NCBI GenBank assembly: GCA_004322045.1
Contig: SCRN01000013.1
Span: forward strand, 1 to 64,000
DNA length: 64,000 nt
Source of the DNA: Paraburkholderia sp.
GTDB lineage: Bacteria; Pseudomonadota; Gammaproteobacteria; Burkholderiales; Burkholderiaceae
Direction of reading: 5' to 3'
The notes below the pieces were generated by a model that saw only the letters and a list, made by a program, of their open reading frames with translations, was not told the DNA's origin and searched no databases. The position numbers were made by a program, and so were the translations under genes. Positions 55,254 through 63,817 of this stretch are shown in pieces (within the stretch, counting starts at the first letter, position 1; each line of letters begins with the position of its first letter).

Positions 55254-56321
55254 CTATCGAGTCTCCTGCAGAGTTGCTAACGCTTGTAGCGCCAGTCCAG
55301 GTGCCAGACGTACCCCTGAGCCGGACCCGCCCTGTACGGCGACGATACGAGGAAGCACGGGCGATGTACGAATGACAGGAAGCCGATTTGGCGTGTAAAG
55401 GTCGCAGAATGCGTAACCGCCGGAACAATCTCTGGCCGCCTGTGGGGCGCGTGCGGCCAACGCCTGGATGCCTTCGCGAAGATCCTCCTCGTCGGGACGG
55501 CCGTCGAGGGCATCCGGCTTCACGTCCCATGCATTGCGGCGAAAGCTGACCAGGGCCTCCCCTTTGGTATGCGGAAGGACAAACAAATCATCCTCTATGA
55601 AGTAGATGAGTGGGTCGCCCAGGTTGACAGGCAACCGCGTCTGTAGTGCTGCGACGCGTTTGCAACGCAGTCCTTCTACCGGCCTGAGGCTGGACGAAAG
55701 CGAACCGGGCAGATCCCACGGCCCGACGGCCAGCGCCACGTTCGCTGCGCGCCACTCTCGTCCGTTTGCGCTCAGCAAGTACTTGTCGCCGACCTGCTGA
55801 ATGTCATCAACGTGGCGCTCCGTTTCCAACGTGGTTGCGCCCTGGTTCTTCTGGCCGATCAGCAGTGATTGCGCTAACAGGCGTGCTTGGACGATTGTTC
55901 CGTGCTCGGAGTGAGTGACGAACTCTTCCCCCGGCTTCAACAGGAGACCTGGCAAAATGGCGCTCACACGAGTTCGCTCGTTGCTGGTCGCGCGTCGTAA
56001 CGGGACAGCCATCTGGGCGCGGAAAGCATCTAGTCGATGGCGCTGAATGACATACATCACAGGGACGTTGCGCATGAAAACGCCGGCCGGTGTGCGCGCG
56101 AGCGCCGCATACCGTGCGCGGCTCGCGGCTATCAGGGGCAGGTGTGCCCGAGTTGCCGCGATCGGGAAGTCCGCTCCCAATGACCACGCTGTGGCGCCGG
56201 ACGCGGGACTAGTGTGTCGTTCCAGCACTTGAATACGCCAATCTGGATGAAGGCGACGTGCCTCGTGCGCGATGAAAGCTCCGACGATTCCGGCCCCAAC
56301 CACGATTAGGTCGACTGTCAT
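55254..56321 (-). CDS. FAD-dependent amine/amino-acid oxidase (DAO family)
   Basis: A 355-residue flavoprotein with the N-terminal dinucleotide motif (VDLIVVGAGIVGAFIAHEA) and the DAO-family C-terminus (VQGGSGSGVRLAPGLALQAL). Middle part resembles glycine/sarcosine/D-amino-acid oxidases. In the hydrazinoacetate pathway an enzyme of this type (Spb39) oxidatively splits the N-N linked lysine-amino-acid conjugate, freeing the hydrazino acid; I infer the same role here. ATG 56321 is preceded by GGAGG and overlaps the cupin stop as ATGA. Last gene of the operon. Confidence 0.85.
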   Translation of the reverse strand: MTVDLIVVGAGIVGAFIAHEARRLHPDWRIQVLERHTSPASGATAWSLGADFPIAATRAHLPLIAASRARYAALARTPAGVFMRNVPVMYVIQRHRLDAFRAQMAVPLRRATSNERTRVSAILPGLLLKPGEEFVTHSEHGTIVQARLLAQSLLIGQKNQGATTLETERHVDDIQQVGDKYLLSANGREWRAANVALAVGPWDLPGSLSSSLRPVEGLRCKRVAALQTRLPVNLGDPLIYFIEDDLFVLPHTKGEALVSFRRNAWDVKPDALDGRPDEEDLREGIQALAARAPQAARDCSGGYAFCDLYTPNRLPVIRTSPVLPRIVAVQGGSGSGVRLAPGLALQALATLQETR

Positions 56322-56656
56322 TCCCGCACCTCCGGCCACCAGATGCTGAGCACCGTGAGTGGTTCAGCGCCCGTTGCCATGACCTGATGAGGAATCCAAG
56401 GCGCGAAGAACACCGCGTTTCTTGCATATAGCGGGATTTGAGCGTCGCCGGAGTAGAGAATGCCGCTTCCCTTGTGCAAGATCCACAGTTCTGAAACCTT
56501 ATGGGCGTCCAGGGCACTCATCTTCCCTGGCGGTAGTGTGAACCATGATGTTTTAAATGGTAGCGCTGTGCTGGGACACTCGTCTTCGCAGAGCATTCCA
56601 GAAGGGTTCATTTCAGGCGGACCAAAGGAGATTCGGATGGGTGTCAAAAAGGTCAT
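56318..56656 (-). CDS. Stand-alone cupin, candidate N-N bond-forming subunit
   Basis: A single small cupin of 112 residues (116 if a TTG at 56668 is used). Cupin motif 1 appears as DAHKVSELWILHKGSG, supplying His and Glu ligands, and motif 2 as FFAPWIPHQV, supplying another His. In the hydrazine synthetases I know of (Spb40, PyrN) a zinc-binding cupin is fused to a MetRS-like domain and rearranges an ester of N-hydroxylysine into the N-N product. Here it is a separate gene between the hydroxylase and oxidase genes, and most likely acts with the MetRS-like protein. Ribosome binding site is weak; it overlaps the oxidase gene (ATGA). Confidence 0.8.
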   Translation of the reverse strand: MTFLTPIRISFGPPEMNPSGMLCEDECPSTALPFKTSWFTLPPGKMSALDAHKVSELWILHKGSGILYSGDAQIPLYARNAVFFAPWIPHQVMATGAEPLTVLSIWWPEVRE

Positions 56657-56695
56657 CGTAAATTTCAACGTTGATTCAAGCCACGCTGGCCCGCG

Positions 56696-58006
56696 CTATC
56701 GCCTGTCAGCAACGCTCAGTAGGTTGTGGAATGCATCGTCATTCTTCCAGGCCGTTGTTGTCGTAGCCCGGTAAGAGGGGTAGACCTCGCGGCCCGCCAG
56801 GGCGTTAAGCACGCGAGCGCTTCTCCAAGACATGAGGCTGAGGTTGGGATCTGCTATCCCATGTGTTCGCTCGGCGCCATTCAACACATAGATCCGCAGG
56901 TTTTCCGGTCCGTCCCAAGCTATTGAGTAATCTGGTCGTATCTGCAATGCTCCATTTTTATCCACCATTCGGTCGCGCAGACTTTCCATGAAAGCAGGGA
57001 ACACGGTGCGATAGCCGGAACAGAAGATGACGACATCGACCTCACAATGCTCAATGCGGTTAACGTCAGCGTTGTATAACGTCGCAACCAGTTGATTGTG
57101 GTTTCGGCATAGGCCAGTCATGCGTCGACACGGTAAAAGTTGATGATGCAGAATGCCGCTACCGGCTATATCCAATTGGTACAGGCGGGCATAGATGTTT
57201 TGAATCAGAGATTCGGATATGCCGTCGCTCGCGAGCCGCTGTTGCTCAAGCAGACTTGACCTACGCTCAGGTGACAGGCTATAAAAGTAGTCGACGTAGG
57301 GCGCAGCGAACCATTCGTTCGAAAACGCTGAATTGTCCATAGGCAGAAAGCCCGCACGACTCGATAGCCAAGTGATTGAAGACGGGAGCGTCTGGTCGTG
57401 TGACAGCAAGAAATCGACAATCTCGGCCCCGCTTTGGCCTGCGCCGACAACGAGAACTCGCTTTCCTTTGAAATCTGGTCTGATGTTGAGTATCTCGCTG
57501 CTATGCAGAACCTGGGAGCTGTCTTTATGCTCGGCGGCGAAATCCGGTAGGGCAGGTACGCGTCCCGTGCCGAGAACCAAGGACGCAGCAGCCGCCTGAA
57601 ATCGAGATTCGCAGGTTACCTCGAAGCGATCGTTCGATATACGGACTGTCTGCGCGCGCTCGCCCCAGCGGATCGTGGGTAGCTGATTCGCCGCCCATCG
57701 GAAGTACTGCTCGAATTCGTATCGTGAACAACCGACTTTGTTGGCGGTCATCGCGCGATATATACGTCCTTCCTGTACTAGGAAATTAAGGAAGGAATAG
57801 CGGCTAGTGGGGTCGACGAGCGTCACCAAGTCCTTCAAATATGAAACCTGGAGCACGCTCCCAGGAAGCATGGCTCCCGCATGCCACTGAAATTGCGGCT
57901 TGGCGTCCAGAAACTTTCCACGTAGGCTGGTGATCGGCTCAGCCAACGCGGCAAGGCTCAGATTCGAGGGGCCTGCGCCGATACCGATGAAATCAAATTG
58001 CTCCAT
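56696..58006 (-). CDS. L-lysine/L-ornithine N-monooxygenase (SidA/IucD/PvdA family)
   Basis: A 436-residue flavin N-hydroxylase: FAD motif FIGIGAGPSNLSLAAL (residues 6-21), NADPH motif VLVVGAGQSGAEIVDFLL (from about 184), and the family's D/ATGY-type motif as CSGY (329-332). VLQVSYLKDLVTLVDPTSRY is the typical substrate/FAD region. It makes N-hydroxy-lysine or -ornithine. In siderophore loci it would stand with NRPS or acyl/acetyl transferase genes; here it stands with MetRS-like, cupin and oxidase genes, so it is the likely first step of hydrazine formation. ATG 58006 follows GAGAGAAAG; it overlaps the MetRS-like gene by 14 bp. Confidence 0.93.
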   Translation of the reverse strand: MEQFDFIGIGAGPSNLSLAALAEPITSLRGKFLDAKPQFQWHAGAMLPGSVLQVSYLKDLVTLVDPTSRYSFLNFLVQEGRIYRAMTANKVGCSRYEFEQYFRWAANQLPTIRWGERAQTVRISNDRFEVTCESRFQAAAASLVLGTGRVPALPDFAAEHKDSSQVLHSSEILNIRPDFKGKRVLVVGAGQSGAEIVDFLLSHDQTLPSSITWLSSRAGFLPMDNSAFSNEWFAAPYVDYFYSLSPERRSSLLEQQRLASDGISESLIQNIYARLYQLDIAGSGILHHQLLPCRRMTGLCRNHNQLVATLYNADVNRIEHCEVDVVIFCSGYRTVFPAFMESLRDRMVDKNGALQIRPDYSIAWDGPENLRIYVLNGAERTHGIADPNLSLMSWRSARVLNALAGREVYPSYRATTTTAWKNDDAFHNLLSVADRR

Positions 58007-59714
58007 GGGCTTTCTCTCTGATGGCCGTATCGGTCGACCGGTAATAAGTCGGTTCATTCATCACCACCCGCCGTGATGCAGTCGGCGCTATCGGTGCGAA
58101 GAGAGAGCCGATGCCATCCACATCCAGTTTCGTCACGTTACGTGGCATATGTGCGCCCGGGCAACCCCAGTAAGCGTCTTCTACTCGACCAAAGCAGCCG
58201 AGGATGCCCCAAAGTTGCTCGGCCATCACGGGTGCGATTGGATATAGACCCATTGCTAGCGCTACAGCGGCGGCAAGTTCGTCGCGGACTTCGCGCACGA
58301 ATGTGCCTTGAAGTGAAGAGTGCGCCGCAAGATGCTCCGAATCTCGGCCGGCCTCCGCCGCTGCCTGCACAATCAGATCCAACTGCTGAAGAGCCGTTCG
58401 CGGCGAGAATCGCTCAACGCTATACGCCTCATGCACACGTTTAAGGGTATTTCCAATCCACTCGCGGTATGAGGTCGAGATTGCCGGTGAGCAGGCAAGG
58501 CTTTCTTTCGCGCATTGCATTACCGACGCCGCAGTTTCACTGCGCCGAGCGAGCGCCGTTAGCCAGCCGTACCACCGCGGCAGCAATTCTCCATGCACGC
58601 AAGCGTAAAAATCATCCCAACGAAAATTGGTTTGGGACACTGTGGGGCGATCCCAAGAAAGGTATAGACGGAGATGATCCGCTGGAGTGTTTTCAAGCGC
58701 CTCGGACAACCAAATCGCGTGACGGCGACTGGTCGAGAACTTCAGACCGTCAAGCCGATAAAATTCATTGGTAACGAAAGCGGTTGGTAGAGGGATATGC
58801 GCATCAAAGGCTCGCATGACGGCTGGAAATAGCAGCGAATGGAAATATCCGTTATCGATTCCCAAGAATTGGACGACTCGTTGTCGAGTACGCCAAGCTC
58901 CCTCCATGTGCTCGTTTCCGCCCGCGGCGAGATAACCGGCGGCCATTTCAAACCACACATAGATCCTGTGATCCTTGAATTTATCGATCGGCACGTCGAT
59001 GCCCCAGTCTCCCGGGTGGGAAACTGCAATTTCAGGGAGGCCAGCCGCAATTATGCTCTCGGACAATGCACGCAAATGACCACTCATGCGCGTGCTCCTC
59101 AAAAACTGCCGTAAAGTCTCTGCATGACGCGCGAGCGGCATATAAAGCCGCTCACATGGTCGCGTTTCGCATTCGGATAAGCAGATCGTGCAACGCTGGT
59201 TTTTCAGGTCGGCGCAGTCGTTCGGACGACCACACGCCTCACACGCGTTGCCACATGATCGAGCCCCACAATGGGGGCATTCACCCGAGACGTACGCTTC
59301 GTATGCCCATCGGTCACATGATGCGCAATAGGGCAGAGGCTTTAGGCGTGCGACGATATCCCCTTGTTCGAACAGCTTGTGAAATACTTTCTGCGTCAGC
59401 CATCGATGATGCGGTGCGTGATTCGGGCGAGTGACTACGTCGAAATTGACATGGGCCTTTGTCCAGGCGTCGACGATTCTGTTACCGAACCATTGAGCTG
59501 TCTCTTCTGCAGTCTTCCCATCGCGGATTCCACGTGCATCGGTGTAGCTCTGGTGGTCGTCAATTCCTGTGATGGCAATAACATCTTCTCCTGTCTGCCT
59601 TAAATGCCGTGAAAAAATGTCTGCGGCGAGGTAAGGGCCGCACAGGTGGCCGAGATGGAGATCTCCATTGGGGGTCGGCGGGGTTGCAGTGACCAGCCAC
59701 GCATTAGTTTCCAT
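57993..59714 (-). CDS. Methionyl-tRNA-synthetase-like enzyme, candidate hydrazine synthetase subunit
   Basis: A 573-residue class I synthetase-like protein. HIGH motif as HLGH (residues 20-23), KMSKS replaced by KFSTS (325-329). A MetRS-type zinc insertion carries many Cys (130, 133, 146, 149, 154, 158, 161, 175, 178, 182). FLGIDNGYFHSLLFPAV matches the MetRS core, and the C-terminus resembles the helical anticodon-binding domain. Start ATG 59714 has GGAGAGG; a long upstream open frame lies in the MFS gene and is excluded. It is unlikely to be the housekeeping MetRS, given its place between an exporter and an N-hydroxylase gene. Known relatives activate an amino acid for coupling to N-hydroxylysine. 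Confidence 0.85.
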   Translation of the reverse strand: METNAWLVTATPPTPNGDLHLGHLCGPYLAADIFSRHLRQTGEDVIAITGIDDHQSYTDARGIRDGKTAEETAQWFGNRIVDAWTKAHVNFDVVTRPNHAPHHRWLTQKVFHKLFEQGDIVARLKPLPYCASCDRWAYEAYVSGECPHCGARSCGNACEACGRPNDCADLKNQRCTICLSECETRPCERLYMPLARHAETLRQFLRSTRMSGHLRALSESIIAAGLPEIAVSHPGDWGIDVPIDKFKDHRIYVWFEMAAGYLAAGGNEHMEGAWRTRQRVVQFLGIDNGYFHSLLFPAVMRAFDAHIPLPTAFVTNEFYRLDGLKFSTSRRHAIWLSEALENTPADHLRLYLSWDRPTVSQTNFRWDDFYACVHGELLPRWYGWLTALARRSETAASVMQCAKESLACSPAISTSYREWIGNTLKRVHEAYSVERFSPRTALQQLDLIVQAAAEAGRDSEHLAAHSSLQGTFVREVRDELAAAVALAMGLYPIAPVMAEQLWGILGCFGRVEDAYWGCPGAHMPRNVTKLDVDGIGSLFAPIAPTASRRVVMNEPTYYRSTDTAIREKAHGAI

Positions 59715-59860
59715 GGTTACCTCTCCTCTTGAATTGATCATCAGATCGGAGCCGAACAGACAACTGCTCGCGACCACGTTTTGAGACGTTGTACGTTGGT
59801 GAGACCGCGTCGGGCGAAATCTGCGCGAGCGGCAATTGCCGGTTGCAATAGGTTGTTCGC

Positions 59861-61069
59861 CTAGGCCTCGGTCGCTCGCTCGCTGCAGAGATCTCGGGGA
59901 AGCCATTTGCACATTGCCAATGCCATTACAGCGAAGCCAAAAGAGATTCCAATCTGAACCTCCGCGCCGTGTCCGCTCAACAAGCCCCCCAGCATGGCTC
60001 CCGCTGGGTATCCAGCGAGGTTTAAACTTGACGAGACGGCCAGCGTGCCCGTGGCGCCCGAGCTCGGCAATGCTGCTTGACGGAGCGTGAGCAAGCCCAC
60101 GTCCAGCAAGCCGACCGCAATGCCAAGTGGCACGAAGGCTGCGAACAACCCGAAGACGTTGTTGAACGCAAACAGCCCTGTAAGGCCTGTGACGGTCAAT
60201 GCTGCGCCTGCGGACATCATGCGACGTTCGAGGCCCTGGTCTGCGTAGCGGCCAGCGAGCAATGAGGCGGCGATTCCGGCAACGCCTGCGATTGACCAGC
60301 TGATGCCGACCCATGAAATATCGAGCTTGAATCGGGAAGTAATGAGCAGAGGCGATGCAACTACAAGAATGCCGATTGCGACCTGATACAGGAAGTACAC
60401 GCCGGTGAGTTGCCGCAAAACGGGATGCGAGACAACCTCGCGAATCGCCTTTGCAACATGAAGAACTCGCGTGGCGGCGCCGGGCTCGTGAACTAAGCGC
60501 CCCGAACTCAGTGCTATTGCAGCCGCAAGTAGGAAAACGACGCCGACTGCGGCCACGCTCATACGGCCACCAACCGCAATAACGGCCACGCCGGCGAGAG
60601 CGGGGCCGGCCATATCGGCCACTGCGGATAGCGTGGAATCCAGACCATTGGCCGGCCCGCGCAATTTTGCTGTCAGGACGAATGAGATGTAGCTGCGCAT
60701 GGCGACGTTGCCGAACGCGCTGGTCACGGACGAAAGAAACGCGAGGCCCCAGAGTGTCCACATGCCCGACGGGTCAGCCGAAACGCAAAGGGCGATCCCG
60801 ATCGCAGCGATACCTTTGACCGCGTAGTCGACCGTCATCCAACCGGTAACATTGCGGCCTTGAAGAAATGTGCCGCTAACGGGACTCAGAATGAGTCCGG
60901 GTAGGGTCGCGAGCAACACTGCTAGCCCCGCTGCGGCGGGATGGTGCAGGTCCGCAACGACGAAGATCACCAACGCTACATCAAACATCGTCTGGGCGAC
61001 GCGGCCCGCGAGCGTAGACACTGCAAGACTAGCGAAACGCCGATCTTTGAGCACATCGCGGTAGCTCAT
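59861..61069 (-). CDS. MFS exporter
   Basis: A 402-residue major-facilitator protein with about twelve membrane helices; examples are AGLAVLLATLPGLILSPVSG, WVGISWSIAGVAGIAASLLA and GIAVGLLDVGLLTLRQAALP. Its MFS_3/enterobactin-exporter-like layout fits product export and self-protection. The start ATG (61069) overlaps the hydrolase stop as ATGA. A 146-bp gap separates it from the MetRS-like gene, where a secondary promoter could lie. Confidence 0.9.
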   Translation of the reverse strand: MSYRDVLKDRRFASLAVSTLAGRVAQTMFDVALVIFVVADLHHPAAAGLAVLLATLPGLILSPVSGTFLQGRNVTGWMTVDYAVKGIAAIGIALCVSADPSGMWTLWGLAFLSSVTSAFGNVAMRSYISFVLTAKLRGPANGLDSTLSAVADMAGPALAGVAVIAVGGRMSVAAVGVVFLLAAAIALSSGRLVHEPGAATRVLHVAKAIREVVSHPVLRQLTGVYFLYQVAIGILVVASPLLITSRFKLDISWVGISWSIAGVAGIAASLLAGRYADQGLERRMMSAGAALTVTGLTGLFAFNNVFGLFAAFVPLGIAVGLLDVGLLTLRQAALPSSGATGTLAVSSSLNLAGYPAGAMLGGLLSGHGAEVQIGISFGFAVMALAMCKWLPRDLCSERATEA

Positions 61070-61857
61070 TTTGAACTTGCTTTTTCAAGTGTAGTGACCA
61101 GCAGCTCGCCAACCCTTTTGGGCTCATCGAGCCAGGGGGCATGCCCCGCCCCGGGTATGATTTCTACGACGCAGTTTTTGGCTGCTGCGCCAATCTCGGT
61201 TGCTGATGCAGCCCCTGCCCACGGATCGTGTTCCCCGTTGATGACCATCATTGGCGTTTGCATCTGCTGTACAAGCGTCGGGAGTTCGTCATCCACTGGT
61301 CTCGTGAGAAGCGAGCGCATTGCCTGCACATTCCAAGAGCGGCGGCACGCGTCAAGAAAGGCGAACTGTGCCGCGCCTGTTACGGGGAGCGTGAGTGACA
61401 AGTCAGCCACCAAAAGATCAAGTAGTTCGGATTCCTCGGGCGGCAGTCTCGCTGGTGAAAGTGATTGCGCGCGCTGGGCGTATTGACGCGTTGGCTGACC
61501 AAGCATACGCAGGCGCTTTCTGAGTAGCTCTGGCTGATCGATGCGATTGCGCAACTGGGCCGCTATCAATACGACGGCCGTCAAATCAGCTGATGTCTGA
61601 CTGGCGGCACGGATTGCAGCCCAAGCGCCCGCAGAATGGCCGATCAGGACGACGTTCTCGCTCGGAGCCGCCGCGCTTATCAGTTCTATTAGTCTGGTCG
61701 TCTGTAGCGCGATCGGGTCATCTCCCGGGTGACAGGCAGACATCGCAGACAGGCGCTTGCAACCGTGAGGAAGCGGTAGGCTCTCTAGCGTTTCTGGGCC
61801 GAGTCCCGGACCGCCCGGCGCGAGGATGACTGTTGTGGGGCGCGTTGCGGATGGCAT
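61066..61857 (-). CDS. Alpha/beta hydrolase
   Basis: A 263-residue alpha/beta-hydrolase: oxyanion region ILAPGGPGLG, nucleophile elbow VVLIGHSAGAWAAI, acid GEHDPWAG, and His in IPGAGHAPWLDEP, so the Ser-Asp-His triad is complete. Esterase, amidase or thioesterase activity on a pathway intermediate is likely. ATG 61857 is preceded by GGAG; a TTG five codons earlier is possible. Coupled to the exporter gene (ATGA). A 149-bp gap to the SET gene upstream shows nothing recognisable. Confidence 0.88.
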   Translation of the reverse strand: MPSATRPTTVILAPGGPGLGPETLESLPLPHGCKRLSAMSACHPGDDPIALQTTRLIELISAAAPSENVVLIGHSAGAWAAIRAASQTSADLTAVVLIAAQLRNRIDQPELLRKRLRMLGQPTRQYAQRAQSLSPARLPPEESELLDLLVADLSLTLPVTGAAQFAFLDACRRSWNVQAMRSLLTRPVDDELPTLVQQMQTPMMVINGEHDPWAGAASATEIGAAAKNCVVEIIPGAGHAPWLDEPKRVGELLVTTLEKASSK

Positions 61858-62006
61858 TGTTGGAGTCTCCAATCATGAAAGGGTCTCGGCGAGGAGCGGC
61901 TTTCGCTCTGGTTCGCCGGTGCGACTTCGATTTGCCGATCTGCATAGCATCGAGATATCGCGATGTCCTTGGGGAGTACGTCTTGAAGAACGGTGAATGA
62001 AGCCTC

Positions 62007-62567
62007 CTACCGACGCACGCGATTCGACCATGTCGGCGGTACAACGACGCTGCCTTCTCTTAGAGGGATTTCTTGCGGAAGATTGCGCGCCCGCTCAAGC
62101 GCGGGTGCAATACGTTCCTGCCACGCGGCAACGAGCGTGGCCGGTATGGAGCCCGCGACGGATCGTACTTTCCCGACGCACGCTGGCGTTCCGCATGAAC
62201 ATGCAAATTCCCACGATAACTCGTGTCTGAACGTTCGATAGTCGATGGTGATCTCTTCCCCTGCCTTGGCGTCACGCACCGCGATGCCCACTCCGAGCCC
62301 ATAGTCCAGAACCGTCGCTTCGCAGGAGTGATTCAGGAGGTGTGCTCCCCCGCACGGGAGAATTAGCTTGCCATCGGCGAGCCGATATCCATACTCGTCG
62401 AGCCACTGCACCACGGCGGGGATGGCGGTCGTCAGTTGAGCCACGTCCCAAACGCGGCAGTTGGCACATGGGCCCCATACGACGGTACCGAGATGAATGT
62501 CGCGCGAGGCAACGATCCCGGCACCGGACACGGCGCTAAAAGCTGGATACAAAGCAGAATGCAGCAT
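62007..62567 (-). CDS. SET-domain protein
   Basis: A 186-residue protein with a complete SET core: an N-terminal GxG strand (SGAGIVASRDIHLGTVV), the pseudoknot motif LLNHSCEA (NHSC at 79-82), GEEITIDY (103-110), and a post-SET zinc knot CSCGTPAC (123-130). SET proteins methylate lysine side chains using S-adenosylmethionine. In a small-molecule operon it might act on a free or peptide-bound lysine-type amine or on another pathway protein; this is speculation. The start overlaps the ATP-grasp stop (TAATG). Confidence 0.85.
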   Translation of the reverse strand: MLHSALYPAFSAVSGAGIVASRDIHLGTVVWGPCANCRVWDVAQLTTAIPAVVQWLDEYGYRLADGKLILPCGGAHLLNHSCEATVLDYGLGVGIAVRDAKAGEEITIDYRTFRHELSWEFACSCGTPACVGKVRSVAGSIPATLVAAWQERIAPALERARNLPQEIPLREGSVVVPPTWSNRVRR

Positions 62568-63817
62568 TACTGGATCCCGAGAATTTTTTGGGTGGCCCTT
62601 TCAAACTCGGCGACTACATCCGCAGAGCGGCCCACCACGACATATCGCCATTTGCCTTCAATGTCGAACGTGTCCGCGGTCAATACCGCCCGCGCTTCTG
62701 CTCCCCGGGCACTAAGGCCGGCAGCCTTCAGTGCATCTACAGCTTCTGCGAAATTCATCCGACGGCCTCCGGGTCGTACATCTGCGCGCCAGTGCGTCGG
62801 CGATTGACCAGGATGCAGTCGTCTCGCCAGTTCTTCGAGGTACGTGCCCCCAGTGCGCCGTACGTTGGCTTCAGTCACAACGAAACCACCGTCGTATGCG
62901 CCGCTATCGACGTCGAAAATCCCGCGGTAGCCGCGAGCGTGCAGCCAGTTGCCCAAAGCAGTGCCGGCTTCTACCAATTTTGGGTAAAGGGGGCCTGGTT
63001 CGGCTGGCGTCACCATTCCAGTCCATGCGTTGTTTACCGTTCGCTGATCACAGATGTAAAAAATGCTGGCGCCAGTATCGTCAATGGACATTTCAATGCT
63101 TGGGGTGCCGACAAACGGCAGATATTCTTCGTAGACCCAGCCGCAGTCGCGGTTGGGCTGGCTGGCGATAGCTTTTTTTACCTGCTCATCAATCTCGTTG
63201 TTGCTGCTTGAGCGTATAACGATGTTTCCGTATCCGTTGGAGGCCCGGTTGGTCTTGATGATCGCAGCCGAATGATCACGTAGAAATCGCTTGAGGCTGA
63301 ACGTCAACTCGTCCGAAGTTCGCGCATATCCTCCGTTTGCGACGTGCAGTCCCAAGGCGACGGCTATCTCGCGAAAGCCACGCTTTGTGTTGATCAGGCG
63401 CAACGCTTCCAGGGTAGACGCAGTTGGCAGCGAGGTGTACGGAAGAATACGTACGCCAGTCAGGCAAGAGAAATCCAACACCTGGCTATCCAGAACGAAG
63501 GGCGACAGTTCAGGTCGCGATGCGATGCGTTGCATTGCGCCGAGTTCGCGGACAACATCGATCGCGTGAACGCCACGTACCTCGGCCGGAGCGATGATTT
63601 CGATCTGCCCGACATCCAAGTCAAGCGTTGCGGCAACGTAGTCACGGAACGCCGAGCTGCAGGGAGCCAGCATCACGACGCAATCTCCGGGATATGCTTG
63701 CCAGAGCTTGCGCGGCGTTACCACCGCCATCGCGCGGCGATACGCATCGCTGGGGACGTCGGCCATGATTTCGTTGACGAGATTAGCCAGGATGGTACGG
63801 GTTGGTCGCTGCGTCAT
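62567..63817 (-). CDS. ATP-grasp ligase with pre-ATP-grasp domain
   Basis: A 416-residue ligase. The N-terminal ~150 residues form a pre-ATP-grasp region (VVMLAPCSSAFRDYVAATLD). The ATP-grasp fold follows with a phosphate-binding segment (IIKTNRASNGYGNIVIRS), the adenine-contact region WVYEEYLPFVGTPSIEMSID, and the metal-binding end VVTEANVRRTGGTYLEELAR. It resembles PGM1-like peptide ligases, which form amide bonds through acyl phosphates. It probably joins an amino acid or hydrazino acid to a partner. Both ends overlap neighbours (ATGA with the methyltransferase, TAATG with the SET gene). Confidence 0.85.
   Translation of the reverse strand: MTQRPTRTILANLVNEIMADVPSDAYRRAMAVVTPRKLWQAYPGDCVVMLAPCSSAFRDYVAATLDLDVGQIEIIAPAEVRGVHAIDVVRELGAMQRIASRPELSPFVLDSQVLDFSCLTGVRILPYTSLPTASTLEALRLINTKRGFREIAVALGLHVANGGYARTSDELTFSLKRFLRDHSAAIIKTNRASNGYGNIVIRSSSNNEIDEQVKKAIASQPNRDCGWVYEEYLPFVGTPSIEMSIDDTGASIFYICDQRTVNNAWTGMVTPAEPGPLYPKLVEAGTALGNWLHARGYRGIFDVDSGAYDGGFVVTEANVRRTGGTYLEELARRLHPGQSPTHWRADVRPGGRRMNFAEAVDALKAAGLSARGAEARAVLTADTFDIEGKWRYVVVGRSADVVAEFERATQKILGIQ

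Noticed and set aside
55254-58006. Piperazate-type N-N pathway
   Set aside because: That needs a KtzT-like heme enzyme with the ornithine hydroxylase; none is visible, while the MetRS/cupin/oxidase set is.
57993-59714. Housekeeping methionyl-tRNA synthetase
   Set aside because: Context (exporter, N-hydroxylase, cupin, oxidase), the KFSTS variant and the altered pocket segment argue for a specialised enzyme, though tRNA charging is not formally excluded.
55254-59714. Hydroxamate siderophore locus
   Set aside because: Only the N-hydroxylase fits; no NRPS, acyltransferase, IucA/IucC synthetase or receptor accompanies it.
59715-60761. Long N-terminal extension of the MetRS-like open frame
   Set aside because: The extension lies antiphase inside the MFS gene and is Arg-rich; ATG 59714 has a good ribosome binding site and gives the normal synthetase N-terminus.
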